The position numbers and the translations under genes were made by a program. Under the pieces are notes generated by a model that saw nothing but the letters and a program-made list of their open reading frames with translations, was not told the DNA's origin and did no database searches. From contig CAZHDB010000002.1 of assembly GCA_964531225.1 (NCBI GenBank), positions 55,686 through 119,685 of the forward strand: a stretch of 64,000 bases of DNA, read 5' to 3'. This DNA comes from CAZHDB01 sp964531225. Its GTDB lineage: Archaea > Thermoproteota > Thermoprotei_A > Sulfolobales > Desulfurococcaceae. Shown here in pieces: positions 18,727-29,021 of this stretch; position 1 is the stretch's first letter, and each line of letters starts with the position of its first letter.

Positions 18727-19296
18727 TCAAGCTACAACCTTATAGATACTTTCTATAAGCCTTACAGCATCCACATAGTTTTCAAATACTTTATCAATAC
18801 CAAGTTTAATAATCAGTCTATACTGATTCTTACTAGACTCTATAGATGCATACAACCCATTGTATTCTACAACAATCCTGTCTTCAAGTAATCTTATACG
18901 AGCATTTTTAAGTTGCTTAGTCAATTTATCGGCTATAACCTTTAGTTCACTTACACGTATAAGACCTTTCCTGATCTCTTCAAGCCTTTTTCTTGCAGCT
19001 TCTACAACAACTTCTGTATTGCTATATTTTTCAATAATAGTACCTAGTATATCCTCGATGATGTCAAGCGCATTTGCAGATTTTAGAATGTTAATTACAA
19101 GATCGAAATCACTACTATTGAGATATTTGGCCAGATTCTCTAGTTTGCCGCCATATATGCTAAAACTGTATTGATCCTCAGCGTTAGATATGAGTCTACG
19201 AACCTCGTCCAGAACAGGTATTAAATGTTTACGTGTTTTACTATATTCGCTAAGTTTAGTATTAACAATATGTCTTAGGAAATCATATCTAGACAT
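18727..19296 (-). CDS. Protein of unknown function, helical
   Basis: A 189-residue, mainly helical, charged protein without cysteines. The last third (ARIRLLEDRIVVEYNGLYASIESSKNQYRLIIKLG) appears to form strands. No family recognised. It lies in a minus-strand row with the genes at 18060, 19352 and 19712, 19 to 55 bp apart, and may share transcription with them. Confidence 0.6.
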   Translation of the reverse strand: MSRYDFLRHIVNTKLSEYSKTRKHLIPVLDEVRRLISNAEDQYSFSIYGGKLENLAKYLNSSDFDLVINILKSANALDIIEDILGTIIEKYSNTEVVVEAARKRLEEIRKGLIRVSELKVIADKLTKQLKNARIRLLEDRIVVEYNGLYASIESSKNQYRLIIKLGIDKVFENYVDAVRLIESIYKVVA

Positions 19297-19351
19297 AGAT
19301 CTATCACCATATTACTAGTCTTTAGTTCTTCTTTAGATAATGATTCTATTG

Positions 19352-19696
19352 TTAAGATCTAGTACTCCTTTTAATAAATTCATCTATTATCCATAGGGCT
19401 TCTGCGTACATAGTGTCATCTAATAATCTAATCTCATGCTCGCTAGGTGAAGCCATATATACTACAAGCCTACCTCCAAACGAAAGAATAGTTACATATA
19501 CTGGCTCCGTATTTAATCCGCCGTATTCTCTTTCAATAAGTACTTGTGGATTTAGCTTTCTTATTTCATCTAATATGATAAATGCTGTTTCTTCATGTTT
19601 GATAGGTAAACCTGATAATAACTTGTCGATAGTATTTCTATCAATACCTATCCGTGAAAGTCTCTTGATAAGAACAGAGACTATTTTATTAGCCAT
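19352..19696 (-). CDS. Protein of unknown function
   Basis: A 114-residue protein, with a helical N-terminus and a beta-rich centre (PVYVTILSFGGRLVVYMAS). No motif recognised. The ATG lies 16 bp after the stop of the TRAM gene, indicating co-transcription with it. Confidence 0.6.
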   Translation of the reverse strand: MANKIVSVLIKRLSRIGIDRNTIDKLLSGLPIKHEETAFIILDEIRKLNPQVLIEREYGGLNTEPVYVTILSFGGRLVVYMASPSEHEIRLLDDTMYAEALWIIDEFIKRSTRS

Positions 19697-19711
19697 GTCT
19701 ATCCAGCCGCA

Positions 19712-20038
19712 TCATCGCTCATATTCTACGCTACTTTCACTAATAGTTCTAATGACCTCTGCATAGGCGGTGTCGCCAGAAACTTTTATGATCCTAGCTT
19801 TTACCTTAGATCCAACACTTGCATTATACACTATAATTTTATGGCCTCTGTAATTGGCTATTCCATTTCCCCGCTCATCCATATTATTTATATACACCTC
19901 GATCTCCATTCCACGCCTTAGTCTACTCTCATCTCTTGGTGTTTGTATGTGTGGATAAATGCTTAATCTACGTACTTCACTAGTATATGGATTCCATGAG
20001 TGCTTTCTTTTTCTATGTCGTGCCAAACCAGATCCCAT
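19712..20038 (-). CDS. TRAM-domain protein
   Basis: A 108-residue protein. The first 40 residues are basic (RHRKRKHSWNPYTSEVRR), and residues about 45-105 form a TRAM domain (EVYINNMDERGNGIANYRGHKIIVYNASVGSKVKARI). TRAM domains bind RNA; small archaeal TRAM proteins act as RNA chaperones or cold-response factors. It heads the minus-strand row of small genes down to 18060. Confidence 0.85.
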   Translation of the reverse strand: MGSGLARHRKRKHSWNPYTSEVRRLSIYPHIQTPRDESRLRRGMEIEVYINNMDERGNGIANYRGHKIIVYNASVGSKVKARIIKVSGDTAYAEVIRTISESSVEYER

Positions 20039-20230
20039 CTCATTCCATAGATTCTCCTATAATCTATAGACTAGTATAAAGGTTATTAAAGCAATTGGTT
20101 CGATAATAGTGTTGAGTATAGCTATTACTCGCTAGTTATTGTTAATAATTATGGGGGTCTTTATTTTTCATTAATCACGAATAATTTATTAAGGATTTCA
20201 AGGTATGGAATCAGAATAAGATGTGGGGTC

Positions 20231-21928
20231 ATGGTGTATATTGTAATGGTCAATGATATACTTAGAGAATGCATGGATAGATATAGGGAATTTATGGAGA
20301 AATATGACCCTTATCCTTACATTGATTCGGATGATATGAAGCATTATAACCTAGATCGTGTGGAATTTGTTGTTCGAGAAAACACTCCTGAGATCAAATG
20401 GGATCGGGAAGTTAAGGTTGCAGGTAGAATAATGGCTTTACGCGTACACGGAGCTCTATCATTTGCAGATCTATATGACGAAGGTTATCGTATACAATTA
20501 TTTGTTTCTAGAGATATATTGAAGGAAAAATATGAATGGTTTATAGAGAATATTAGGAGAGGGGACATAGTCTGGGTTAAAGGGCCTCTTTTCAGAACCA
20601 AACGTGGGGAATTGTCGATCAAGGTAAACGACTATAAAATGTTAACTAAGTGTATGTACGAGTTACCGCATACTTGGATAGGCATAGAGGATCCAGAGCT
20701 TAGATTAAGGAAACGGTATCTTGATATGGTGCTTAATCTAGATGTCTTTGAGAGAATGAAGACGAGATTCAATATTATCAAAGAGATTAGATTATGGATG
20801 TATAGTCAAGGATATTATGAGACCGATACACCGATATTGCAACCAGTTTATGGCGGTGCAGCTGCTAAGCCTTTCATAACACATGTTAATGCATTAAATG
20901 AGGATTGGTTCCTAAGAATTGCCCCAGAACTATATCTTAAGAGATTACTTGTTGCTGGTTTTAATAAGGTCTTTGAACTTGGCAAGGTCTTTCGTAATGA
21001 AGATATTGATGTAACACATCATCCTGAATTTTCATCAATGGAAGTCTACATAGCTTATGCTGATTATAATGACATGATGGAGCTTGCAGAACAATTAATT
21101 TCGAATCTAGCATTAAAGCTTACTGGAGGATACTTAATAAGGTATCCGGTTGATTTGGAACGTGTAGGCACATGGTATCTTGAGAAACTTGATAGAGATA
21201 AGATAAAGGAGTACCTAGAATATACTTTATGGAGCTATAGTGGTAGGAAGAAGAAAGTTTCTATAGGAAGCTCTGCTATTGATGAGTTTTTAAAGAGTCC
21301 ATTGAAGTGGTTGAAGGATAGAATAGGAGAAGCAAGGCTTTTTATGGAGATTAACCTAAAACCGCCATATCCTAGATATAGACTGCTTGATCTCCTTCGA
21401 GAACATATAGGAATAGATCCAGAGACAATAAGTGACCGCGAGATCATGGAGCTTCTCGAACAAAGACAAATAGTTATCAAGGGAGGCTATAACCGTGATA
21501 TAGCGTTAGTTAAGCTTTTCGAACACTATATCGAAAAGAAACTTGTTGAGCCAACATTTGTCATTGATTATCCAAAAGCATCATCACCATTAGCAAAGCC
21601 TCATCGGGCAAATCCAAATCTTGTTGAGAGATTTGAGCTATTTATAGCAGGCCTTGAGGTAGCTAATGGATATACTGAACAAAATAATGCATATGAACAA
21701 TACATAGCTTTTCTCGAACAAGAGAAGAGGAGAAAACTTGGTGATGAGGAGGCACAGGAACCAGATTACGATTTTGTAGAAGCATTATGCGTAGGAATGC
21801 CGCCTGCTGGTGGTATAGGTATAGGGATTGATAGACTTGTAATGCTATTTACGGGTACAACAAGTATTAAAGAAGTAATACCATTCCCAATGGTTAAAAG
21901 GGCTAAATATACACATAAGATTATTTAA
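20231..21928 (+). CDS. lysS: Lysyl-tRNA synthetase, class II
   Basis: A 565-residue class II synthetase. An OB-fold anticodon-binding domain (VKVAGRIMALRVHG) is followed by the catalytic core: motif 1 region with PVYGGAAAKPFITHVNAL, motif 2 FRNEDIDVTHHPEFSSME, and motif 3 GIGIGIDRLVML at the C-terminus. It charges tRNA-Lys with lysine. The residues around motif 2 and the GGAAAKPF loop separate it from AspRS and AsnRS. It is somewhat longer than bacterial LysS (about 500), with an insert near residues 300-400. The start is one of two ATGs, 20231 or 20246. Confidence 0.92.
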   Translation: MVYIVMVNDILRECMDRYREFMEKYDPYPYIDSDDMKHYNLDRVEFVVRENTPEIKWDREVKVAGRIMALRVHGALSFADLYDEGYRIQLFVSRDILKEKYEWFIENIRRGDIVWVKGPLFRTKRGELSIKVNDYKMLTKCMYELPHTWIGIEDPELRLRKRYLDMVLNLDVFERMKTRFNIIKEIRLWMYSQGYYETDTPILQPVYGGAAAKPFITHVNALNEDWFLRIAPELYLKRLLVAGFNKVFELGKVFRNEDIDVTHHPEFSSMEVYIAYADYNDMMELAEQLISNLALKLTGGYLIRYPVDLERVGTWYLEKLDRDKIKEYLEYTLWSYSGRKKKVSIGSSAIDEFLKSPLKWLKDRIGEARLFMEINLKPPYPRYRLLDLLREHIGIDPETISDREIMELLEQRQIVIKGGYNRDIALVKLFEHYIEKKLVEPTFVIDYPKASSPLAKPHRANPNLVERFELFIAGLEVANGYTEQNNAYEQYIAFLEQEKRRKLGDEEAQEPDYDFVEALCVGMPPAGGIGIGIDRLVMLFTGTTSIKEVIPFPMVKRAKYTHKII

Positions 21929-22055
21929 TAATCACTTAATAACCTAATGTTATTTTATTTTCACATTTATAGAATATTTATTTTATAGCCTAGAAAAATA
22001 ATTATATTGGTTTAATCAGCAATATGATCATTGAAATATCTATGGTAGATATAGT

Positions 22056-23492
22056 ATGGCTGGACTCGACTTTAGTAAGCTATCATGGAGTATTATACGT
22101 GATCCTATATACAATTATATTGATTATAATAAGATTATTGAAAAACCCATTATGGACTCTAAACCAGTTCAAAGAATGAGGTGGTTAAGGCAATTACAAC
22201 TTGCTAATATGGTGTATCCAGGGGCTGATCATTCGCGTTTCCAGCACAGCATAGGAGTAATGCATTTGGCTGGACTATTTGCTGAACATTTAGTTATAGA
22301 GTTAGATGCTTTAGGAGATCTTGGAGACTATAGTAAGGATGAACTCATAGAAATTGCTAGAATATCGGGATTGCTTCATGACATAGGTCACGGGCCATTC
22401 AGTCATGCCTTTGAGGATGCTATATACTGGTCTATGGATCTCCCTATAAAGGATCACGAAGAAGCTGGTTATTATATAGTCAAATATAGTGTTATAGCGG
22501 ATATACTTGAAAAATACGGGTTGCTCGAACCTGTATTAAACATATTATCAAGCACTAAGCCTAGCGATCCTCAATTAGCACTTATTAGGAATACTGTTAA
22601 AGAATGGATATATCCAGCTGACGTCATGGATTTTCTACTTAGAGATAGCTATTATACTGGTACACGAGAATATGGTATCGTTGATTATGAAAGACTTATT
22701 AAACTTAGTCATGTAAACCCCGATGAACCTACTAGTTTATCTCTTGAAGAAAAGGCTATGAGTGCATTAATGAATTATCTTCGAAACCGCATAGCAATGT
22801 TTGAAAACGTCTATATTCATCCAGTATCTGCAGTTTATAGTCATACAGTTGCTCTTATTATGAAGCGTATTGAAGAATATAGTCATAAATATAGTTCAGC
22901 CATACAGTCTCTTTATAGGGGAGACGCTGATCCATATGTAGAATTAACGGATTACTCAGCTATACATGACGGCCTTATTCTTGCAAGAGAAAATAACGAT
23001 CAATGGTTATACAGTTTAGTTGATAGTATATTATCAAGAAAACCATTATGGAAATTGTTGTATGAGGAAAAAATAACTGTTAATGCACGAGAATTATCTG
23101 GTCTCACGGGAGCTTTATTACTTAAATGGAGTAGAAGTCTAAGAGAAAGTATTGAAAGAGATCTTAAAGAAAGAGTCGAAGACACAATACTTAGTAATTA
23201 TAAAGATGATTTTTGGATATCACTTAGTACATTAAAACCAACTCCACCTGTTCCTAGTGGTTTCATACAATTATGTAGATCAGTGAACGGTTCTATTAGA
23301 AATACAAGAAAACTCACTATTCCAGAGCTACTTGAAAAGGAAGGAATAATGCTTAAGATAATGCTTAGAATATATGTACCCAGAGAAATCGCTAAGGATC
23401 ATGATAAGAAACGGGTAGCAGAAGAACTTGCTAAGGAAACCGTCATGGAACATATAACTCCAAAAGGCCTTTTTAGCGGAATAACAATGTAA
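22056..23492 (+). CDS. HD-domain phosphohydrolase (dNTPase-like)
   Basis: A 478-residue protein with an SAMHD1/dGTPase-like HD domain: RMRWLRQLQL, HSRFQHSIGVMHLA, then LLHDIGHGPFSHAFE, with a further aspartate in YPADVMDFLLRDS. The motifs bind two metals for phosphate ester hydrolysis, probably of deoxynucleotides, though the substrate is inferred from family only. The C-terminal 200 residues are helical. It stands alone with its own promoter region. Confidence 0.85.
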   Translation: MAGLDFSKLSWSIIRDPIYNYIDYNKIIEKPIMDSKPVQRMRWLRQLQLANMVYPGADHSRFQHSIGVMHLAGLFAEHLVIELDALGDLGDYSKDELIEIARISGLLHDIGHGPFSHAFEDAIYWSMDLPIKDHEEAGYYIVKYSVIADILEKYGLLEPVLNILSSTKPSDPQLALIRNTVKEWIYPADVMDFLLRDSYYTGTREYGIVDYERLIKLSHVNPDEPTSLSLEEKAMSALMNYLRNRIAMFENVYIHPVSAVYSHTVALIMKRIEEYSHKYSSAIQSLYRGDADPYVELTDYSAIHDGLILARENNDQWLYSLVDSILSRKPLWKLLYEEKITVNARELSGLTGALLLKWSRSLRESIERDLKERVEDTILSNYKDDFWISLSTLKPTPPVPSGFIQLCRSVNGSIRNTRKLTIPELLEKEGIMLKIMLRIYVPREIAKDHDKKRVAEELAKETVMEHITPKGLFSGITM

Positions 23493-23610
23493 TTTATTAT
23501 ATAATTACTAATTATTGTACACTAATCTTATGAATAAATGAGTCATAAAAATTCTTTTTAGAATATACTTAACAAAATATAATGGGAGAAAGCTAGTAGA
23601 GGTGTTGATC

Positions 23611-24105
23611 TTGTCTAATAACTTGAAATTCATAGTAATAGATATACCTATACCCGAAAATTCTAATGTCATAATAGGACGAACTCATTTCATTAAAAGT
23701 GTTGAGGATATTTATGAAGCACTGGTAAATAGCGTACCTAATATTAAGTTTGGATTAGCATTTCTTGAAGCAAGTGGCAAACGACTTATACGTTATGATG
23801 GTAATGATGAAGAACTCGTTAATACCGCTATAGAGGCCGCTAAAAAGATCGGTGGTGGACATTATTTTGTACTCTATATTAGAAACGCTTATCCAATAAA
23901 TGTACTTAATGCACTTAAGCATGTGCCCGAAGTCGTAGAGCTTATGGTTGCAACGGCTAATCCTGTACAAGTAATAGTCGCTGAAACTAATCAGGGTAGA
24001 GCTATATTGGGTATAGTTGATGGTTATCCACCGCTGGGTGTTGAGGGTGATGAAGATAAAAAAGAGAGATACACGTTCCTAAGAAGAATAGGTTATAAGA
24101 AATGA
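23611..24105 (+). CDS. Adenosine-specific kinase family protein (PF04008 type)
   Basis: About 164 residues from a TTG at 23611, chosen because AGGTG sits upstream (a GTG at 23602 overlaps it). The sequence matches the small archaeal/bacterial family named adenosine-specific kinase: IIGRTHFIKSVEDIYEAL, GLAFLEASGKRLIRYDGND, GGGHYFVLYIRNAYPINVL and NPVQVIVAETNQGRAILGIVDG. The name reflects one structural study of the family; a cellular role is not established. Confidence 0.85.
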   Translation: MSNNLKFIVIDIPIPENSNVIIGRTHFIKSVEDIYEALVNSVPNIKFGLAFLEASGKRLIRYDGNDEELVNTAIEAAKKIGGGHYFVLYIRNAYPINVLNALKHVPEVVELMVATANPVQVIVAETNQGRAILGIVDGYPPLGVEGDEDKKERYTFLRRIGYKK

Positions 24106-24333
24106 CGGATTATTATTTCTTTTTATAATATATTGTCTTTTTCTTTTTATTGTTTCAGTATGGTTTTAGACAATTTCTTATATTTAGAGTATTTTATTCT
24201 TTTTCAGGACATTATATCCGATTTACAATATATTTCCCAGAATATAATGGTTTTCAAAATAACCATACATTATTCATAAATATAAACAGTATATAAAGGC
24301 TATCTCAGTATATTCAGTAGGATAGGGATTACT

Positions 24334-24627
24334 GTGTTAACTGAGGATAAACAAATAAATAATAAGATCAAGTGCCTTTTCGAGGGCTGTGGATTTAGAA
24401 TTGTTCTTTGCGAAGATGATGGGCTAGCATGGCTTGACAACGATGAAATAGTTATTAATGCACGGTGGCTCACAAACCATCCTCCGAATATTTCAGAGAT
24501 TATTGAGGAAATAAATCGTAGCGTAATACATGAACTAATCGAACATATTATAGGTCTAGGCCATGAACATGCCGTTTATGCTGAAGCATTAATCTTTGGC
24601 TCCCCCAATTATAGTAAAAGAAAGTAA
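24334..24627 (+). CDS. Mini HExxH protein, possible small metallopeptidase
   Basis: A 97-residue protein starting with GTG. Its C-terminal third has HELIEHIIGLGHEH, that is, an HExxH motif with two further histidines close by, the arrangement of zinc peptidases. Two cysteines are near the N-terminus (CLFEGCGF). It is much shorter than known proteases, so it could be a compact zincin-like domain or just a metal-binding protein. A TATA-like AAACAGTATATAAAG lies about 40 bp upstream. Confidence 0.65.
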   Translation: MLTEDKQINNKIKCLFEGCGFRIVLCEDDGLAWLDNDEIVINARWLTNHPPNISEIIEEINRSVIHELIEHIIGLGHEHAVYAEALIFGSPNYSKRK

Positions 24628-24691
24628 TGAATACAAGTTTTTATAAATGAATAATTAATATGCGGATGTCATATCAGATGTCTTTATTAAT

Positions 24692-26062
24692 TTATTTTCT
24701 ACACAATCTTTTTAATAATTCTATGCTGAAGCCGCATTTATTTTTCAGTTCCTTAAGTATTTTGTATTGGAAGTAACCCAGTGACACTATGTACATTATT
24801 GTGAGTAATAAACGTGTAAGCCATATATTTTCATAGAATAACAAGTGTAAATTATAAAAATATTTTCTAGATATTGATAAAGGCAACTTTATATCTCCAT
24901 AAAATGGTGCGTCTTTAAATGACTGTAGCAGTAGATCCTCAGCATCATAATATCTTAGATCTTCTGTTATGAAATATTGTCCTTTCACAACGGCTGCACT
25001 ATATAGAGTCATGAAGTCATGTAGAAAAATCGTTACTATTGGAAGGATAATGTATAGCGCCTTCATAAATTTATCATTGTATTTTGAAACAATTATTGCT
25101 AGAAACGGAACAAACCATAGTTGATAATTTGTATTACCAATTTTATTGAGCAGGATCGCTGTAATTATGAGAGATGTACATCCTAGGAGGATACAATCTC
25201 TACTACAGCGTGATGTTGATAATAATATTAGGAGGAAAAAATATACCGTCGTATATGGTATTAACCATATCCACGTTATAAAACTTGGTAAAAGCCAGTA
25301 ATTATAATGGGTAATATGTAATGGTATAGCATAAATACTTAATAGTTGTGGGTATCTTTTACTGTGGAATAACAATACCTTAGATATGAAACTTTCTGGA
25401 TCGCTTATGAAGAACGGTAGTGTAATTATTGCTCCAAGTAAAATAGTTGTTAGCAAGAACTTAGTTGCCTCTCTTGACCCATTTCTTCTCCAATACATAA
25501 TGAGGATATATGGAAACATAATTGCAAGGGCATGTTTAGTAAGTATTGCTAGGGAACAAGATATACCTGCTATTATGGGCCTTTTTTTAATTAAACATAT
25601 GTATGTGGCTAGTAATCCAAATGTAGCTATTGCATCAAATTGGTATCCAGATATTAATGCATATACGCCATAATATAGGAGGAAATAACCAAGAGGTTTT
25701 TTGCCAAAGTACCTATAAATAAGGTATGCGATGCCGTATATGAAAAAGATAATCGGTATTTTTGTAAAAATTCTTAATATACCATAGTTTATATAGCCGT
25801 AGATCGTATTGGATATAAACGCCCCTACTTTATACATAGGGATCCATATTAATACTGGTAATGGAGGATAAGCGACTTTAGAACTATATCTATATACATT
25901 AAATAAACCATATTGTTCAGCCACATTTACCCATTCTATAAAAAAGTTAATATCATATGCATTCCATGAAATTGGGACAAGTAATATCGTGAAGATAATC
26001 GACAATACTAGAAGAAATGTAAGTCTTTTAGTGCCAACCCAAAATTCGCTAAAGATCCTCAA
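24692..26062 (-). CDS. GT-C type membrane glycosyltransferase-like protein
   Basis: A 456-residue membrane protein with about ten hydrophobic segments. After the first segment it has an acidic loop (WNAYDINFFIEWV) and YPPLPVLIW, the pattern of the GT-C / GT87 mannosyltransferase-like families that use dolichyl-phosphate sugars. It may act in protein or lipid glycosylation at the cell surface. The acceptor is unknown. It is monocistronic. Confidence 0.75.
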   Translation of the reverse strand: MRIFSEFWVGTKRLTFLLVLSIIFTILLVPISWNAYDINFFIEWVNVAEQYGLFNVYRYSSKVAYPPLPVLIWIPMYKVGAFISNTIYGYINYGILRIFTKIPIIFFIYGIAYLIYRYFGKKPLGYFLLYYGVYALISGYQFDAIATFGLLATYICLIKKRPIIAGISCSLAILTKHALAIMFPYILIMYWRRNGSREATKFLLTTILLGAIITLPFFISDPESFISKVLLFHSKRYPQLLSIYAIPLHITHYNYWLLPSFITWIWLIPYTTVYFFLLILLSTSRCSRDCILLGCTSLIITAILLNKIGNTNYQLWFVPFLAIIVSKYNDKFMKALYIILPIVTIFLHDFMTLYSAAVVKGQYFITEDLRYYDAEDLLLQSFKDAPFYGDIKLPLSISRKYFYNLHLLFYENIWLTRLLLTIMYIVSLGYFQYKILKELKNKCGFSIELLKRLCRK

Positions 26063-26299
26063 AATTCGCTACCTCTTAAATATGTCAAGCTGAACCATAA
26101 ATACCATATAATATCCTCAAAATATAATAGTTTTTACAATCCCTTCCCAGAGATCTCTTAAATCCTTGATGTTCGATTAATAATCTTATTATTTTTATCA
26201 TACATTAAATAGCGTTTTTAGAAAGCAAGTACTTATCCGGCATATATATTAAGGATACTTAATAACATCATTGTTAAAAACATTGGAAGTGTAATAGAA

Positions 26300-27247
26300 G
26301 TGAAGTTAAGTCCATTAATACTCGTCCTAATAACTCTAGCTATAGTAGTTGGTGCTATTAGTGCATTCCTAGTACTCCAGCCTATGCAGACTCCAGTTTC
26401 GGAGAGTGAAACATCTACACCGACAGAGTCAGCTCCAGTACAACAATCACAAACGACCTCTGAAACAACATCGTCTATGGAGGAAATAAATATTGAGGGT
26501 CCATGGTATGGTACGTATACAAGTCAACATGGAACAGGGAGATGGGCTGCTAGGATAAAAAAGGCTGGAGACAAGTACATTGGTGTACTAACATTAACAG
26601 GCCCGTATCAAGTTGAGGCGATGGTTGTACAAATAGAACTAATCGGTAACCAAATAACTTTTGGATGGGCTGGAGGAGCTACATTCACTGGAACAGTATC
26701 CGGAAACACTATGTCGGGGACATGGGAAGCACCAGGAGGAGTTGATAGTGGTACATGGAGCGGACAAAGGGGGGAAACCGATATAACTCCTGAATGGCCT
26801 ACTAAAACAAGTCCATCGACAATTACAACTATTACTGAGACAACAACTACAACATTAACTACTGCGACAACAGAAACTCAATCAACTACAGCTACCACTA
26901 CATCACCATCACTTCCAAATGACATAATGAATACAGTAAATAATGACTTGTTAAACACATTGGCCCAAGTCTATGGTGACGCATCATTACTAGGATACTC
27001 CATTATCGATGATCAGTATTTTATGGCATATGCTATACCTGTTAATGTAAGTATTCCATATGATGAAGGACAGACTATTCTCAGCTTGATGCTGGAAAAG
27101 GGTTATCAGCAAGTAAACTTTATAGCAACAACACAAGGGTATTCAGTAGTTGTATTTAAGATCTTTAATGGCATCGAGTATAATATTGTTATCTCTGGCA
27201 ATATTGGCTCGAATGAAATAGGTGTGATGGTGGTTGCTGTTTATTAA
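26300..27247 (+). CDS. Secreted or membrane-anchored protein with Thr-rich linkers
   Basis: A 315-residue protein. An N-terminal hydrophobic segment (residues 5-28) is followed by a Ser/Thr/Pro linker (32-65), a beta-rich domain of about 100 residues with repeated Trp and Gly (GPWYGTYTSQHGTGRWA, SGTWEAPGGVDSGTWSG), a second Thr-rich linker (175-205) and a C-terminal alpha/beta domain of about 105 residues. It is probably anchored by the N-terminus and exposed outside. The beta domain resembles small lipocalin-like or avidin-like barrels, but no function can be given. Confidence 0.75.
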   Translation: MKLSPLILVLITLAIVVGAISAFLVLQPMQTPVSESETSTPTESAPVQQSQTTSETTSSMEEINIEGPWYGTYTSQHGTGRWAARIKKAGDKYIGVLTLTGPYQVEAMVVQIELIGNQITFGWAGGATFTGTVSGNTMSGTWEAPGGVDSGTWSGQRGETDITPEWPTKTSPSTITTITETTTTTLTTATTETQSTTATTTSPSLPNDIMNTVNNDLLNTLAQVYGDASLLGYSIIDDQYFMAYAIPVNVSIPYDEGQTILSLMLEKGYQQVNFIATTQGYSVVVFKIFNGIEYNIVISGNIGSNEIGVMVVAVY

Positions 27248-27409
27248 GTGACAAATCCTCGTTATTTATAAATTTATAATATGTTTAATCATTCAATAAA
27301 ATCTTTAGTGATCTAAACAGTTCAGTTAATATATGCCGATTTAGTATATGATGCTTAGACGATACTGATGAGGATGTATAGATATAGGTATAGGAGATAG
27401 GGATTCAAT

Positions 27410-28024
27410 ATGGTTAGGGCTTTGGCGAGAGTACTAGTTTATAAGCCGAGTAAGAGAGCCTTGGATGGCTTGGTTATTACAGGTTACGACAACGATGAGA
27501 TTGATTGGAAAGAACTGGTTTTTAGAAGTAAAGTAGAGAAGCTTGTCAATCGTATGGCAGTTGAAGCATCAAGACTATCATATCACTATAGAAGGGATAA
27601 CGTATATACGCAGGTAGTAATTGAGGCTCCAGGTATAGTTGTTTGGGAAGGAGAAGGTGAAGTAACGGGTGTTGATACGGTATTTTATCCATTAATGACA
27701 AGACTTGATAAAATTATCTTATATAAGAGAGAAGGTGAGAAACTATCACCTATAAAGACTATTGATGTAGGCAGAGAATTCTATATATATGATGGTACGA
27801 TACATGTTAAGGATGATCTTGAGTTCGACGCCATAGGATTTTATACAGATAAAGGCTTAAGGATAATGCTTAGAGAAGAACTTAAACTTCCAATTCAAAC
27901 ACGGATAAAGGAAAAGCCGAAGCTGAAAAAGGCTAAGAAGACAAAGGCTAGAAAGAAAACTAGTAAAACTAAGAAGAAAACTAGATCTAGAAGGAAAAAG
28001 AGATCTAAGAGAAAAAGAAGGTAA
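27410..28024 (+). CDS. Protein of unknown function with strongly basic tail
   Basis: A 204-residue protein. The first 160 residues look like an alpha/beta domain (DTVFYPLMTRLDKIILYKREG). The last 45 are almost only Lys, Arg, Ser and Thr, which suggests nucleic-acid binding. No family recognised. The start ATG follows a purine-rich AGGAGATAGGG site. Monocistronic. Confidence 0.65.
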   Translation: MVRALARVLVYKPSKRALDGLVITGYDNDEIDWKELVFRSKVEKLVNRMAVEASRLSYHYRRDNVYTQVVIEAPGIVVWEGEGEVTGVDTVFYPLMTRLDKIILYKREGEKLSPIKTIDVGREFYIYDGTIHVKDDLEFDAIGFYTDKGLRIMLREELKLPIQTRIKEKPKLKKAKKTKARKKTSKTKKKTRSRRKKRSKRKRR

Positions 28025-28116
28025 ATAATCGTGTAGATCTATTTGCAATATTTATAGCTTATTTAATGACTAAATAATATTTAATATTGTGCATCTAATT
28101 TAGGTAGGACATCTGA

Positions 28117-28863
28117 GTGGAGGGACCAGCATTGTCCGGGCCCCCATTCCATATACTAGCTAACAAAGAGGATATTGCTGAGAGAGCAATTGTAGTGGGT
28201 GATCCTGGTCGAGTGATTATTCTTAAGGATCTTCTTGATAATCCAAGGGTTGTTAATGAGCATCGTGGTTTATTGACTGTAACGGGTATGTACAGGGGTG
28301 TCCCTATAACGATAGCTACTCATGGTATTGGTGGACCTAGTTCAGCAATAGTTTTTGAAGAACTTGGTATGCTTGGTGTAAGGATTTTTGTTAGATTAGG
28401 TACGGCTGGAGGTTTTCTGCCAGAACTAAAGATCGGTAGGGTAGTAGTAGCATCATCGGCAGCTCATTATCCTGGCGGTACTATAGGGCAATATATTCCT
28501 AATGCATGTATGGCTAATGGAGCGCATCCTGAATTAACATACAGGATTATGGAGGAACTTAGAAGAAACCATATAGACTTTATACTAGGCCCTGTTCTAA
28601 GTAGTGATGCATTTTATGCAGAAGACCCGGAATTTGCACGTAAGTGGGCAAGGTACGGGTTAGTGGCTGTTGAAATGGAATGTGCAACATTATTTGCACT
28701 TGGATGGATGCGGGGCTGGAAAACAGCATGCGTTCTTGTTATAAGTGATAATTTACTTGAAATGGAGAAGGAGCCTAGATTCGCTAAAACAACGGATCTC
28801 AAAGACATATTTAATAGAGTTGCTAAGGCAGTACTTGATACAATTATCAATATACAGCCATAG
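28117..28863 (+). CDS. Purine/uridine nucleoside phosphorylase family protein
   Basis: A 248-residue PNP_UDP_1 family enzyme. The phosphate-binding VVGDPGR is at 28-34, followed by HGIGGPSSAI and RLGTAGGFLPEL, VAVEMECATLF (ribose-binding Glu in MEMECA) and VISDNLLE. It cleaves nucleosides with phosphate to give base and ribose-1-phosphate. Whether it prefers uridine, purines or MTA cannot be settled here. Start is GTG. Monocistronic. Confidence 0.88.
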   Translation: MEGPALSGPPFHILANKEDIAERAIVVGDPGRVIILKDLLDNPRVVNEHRGLLTVTGMYRGVPITIATHGIGGPSSAIVFEELGMLGVRIFVRLGTAGGFLPELKIGRVVVASSAAHYPGGTIGQYIPNACMANGAHPELTYRIMEELRRNHIDFILGPVLSSDAFYAEDPEFARKWARYGLVAVEMECATLFALGWMRGWKTACVLVISDNLLEMEKEPRFAKTTDLKDIFNRVAKAVLDTIINIQP

Positions 28864-29021
28864 CATGGTTCATATGTATTGCATCAAGTTTCTACATGTT
28901 ATTCAGGAATTGTCTTCTTTGTAGAGTAGTACCGCTTCATAGGGTATAGGAAAAGAAAAATAGAAGGTAATTTTTATAATATTTGTTCAATGCTTATTTA
29001 GTAAGTGGTGGTTGTGTTGGA

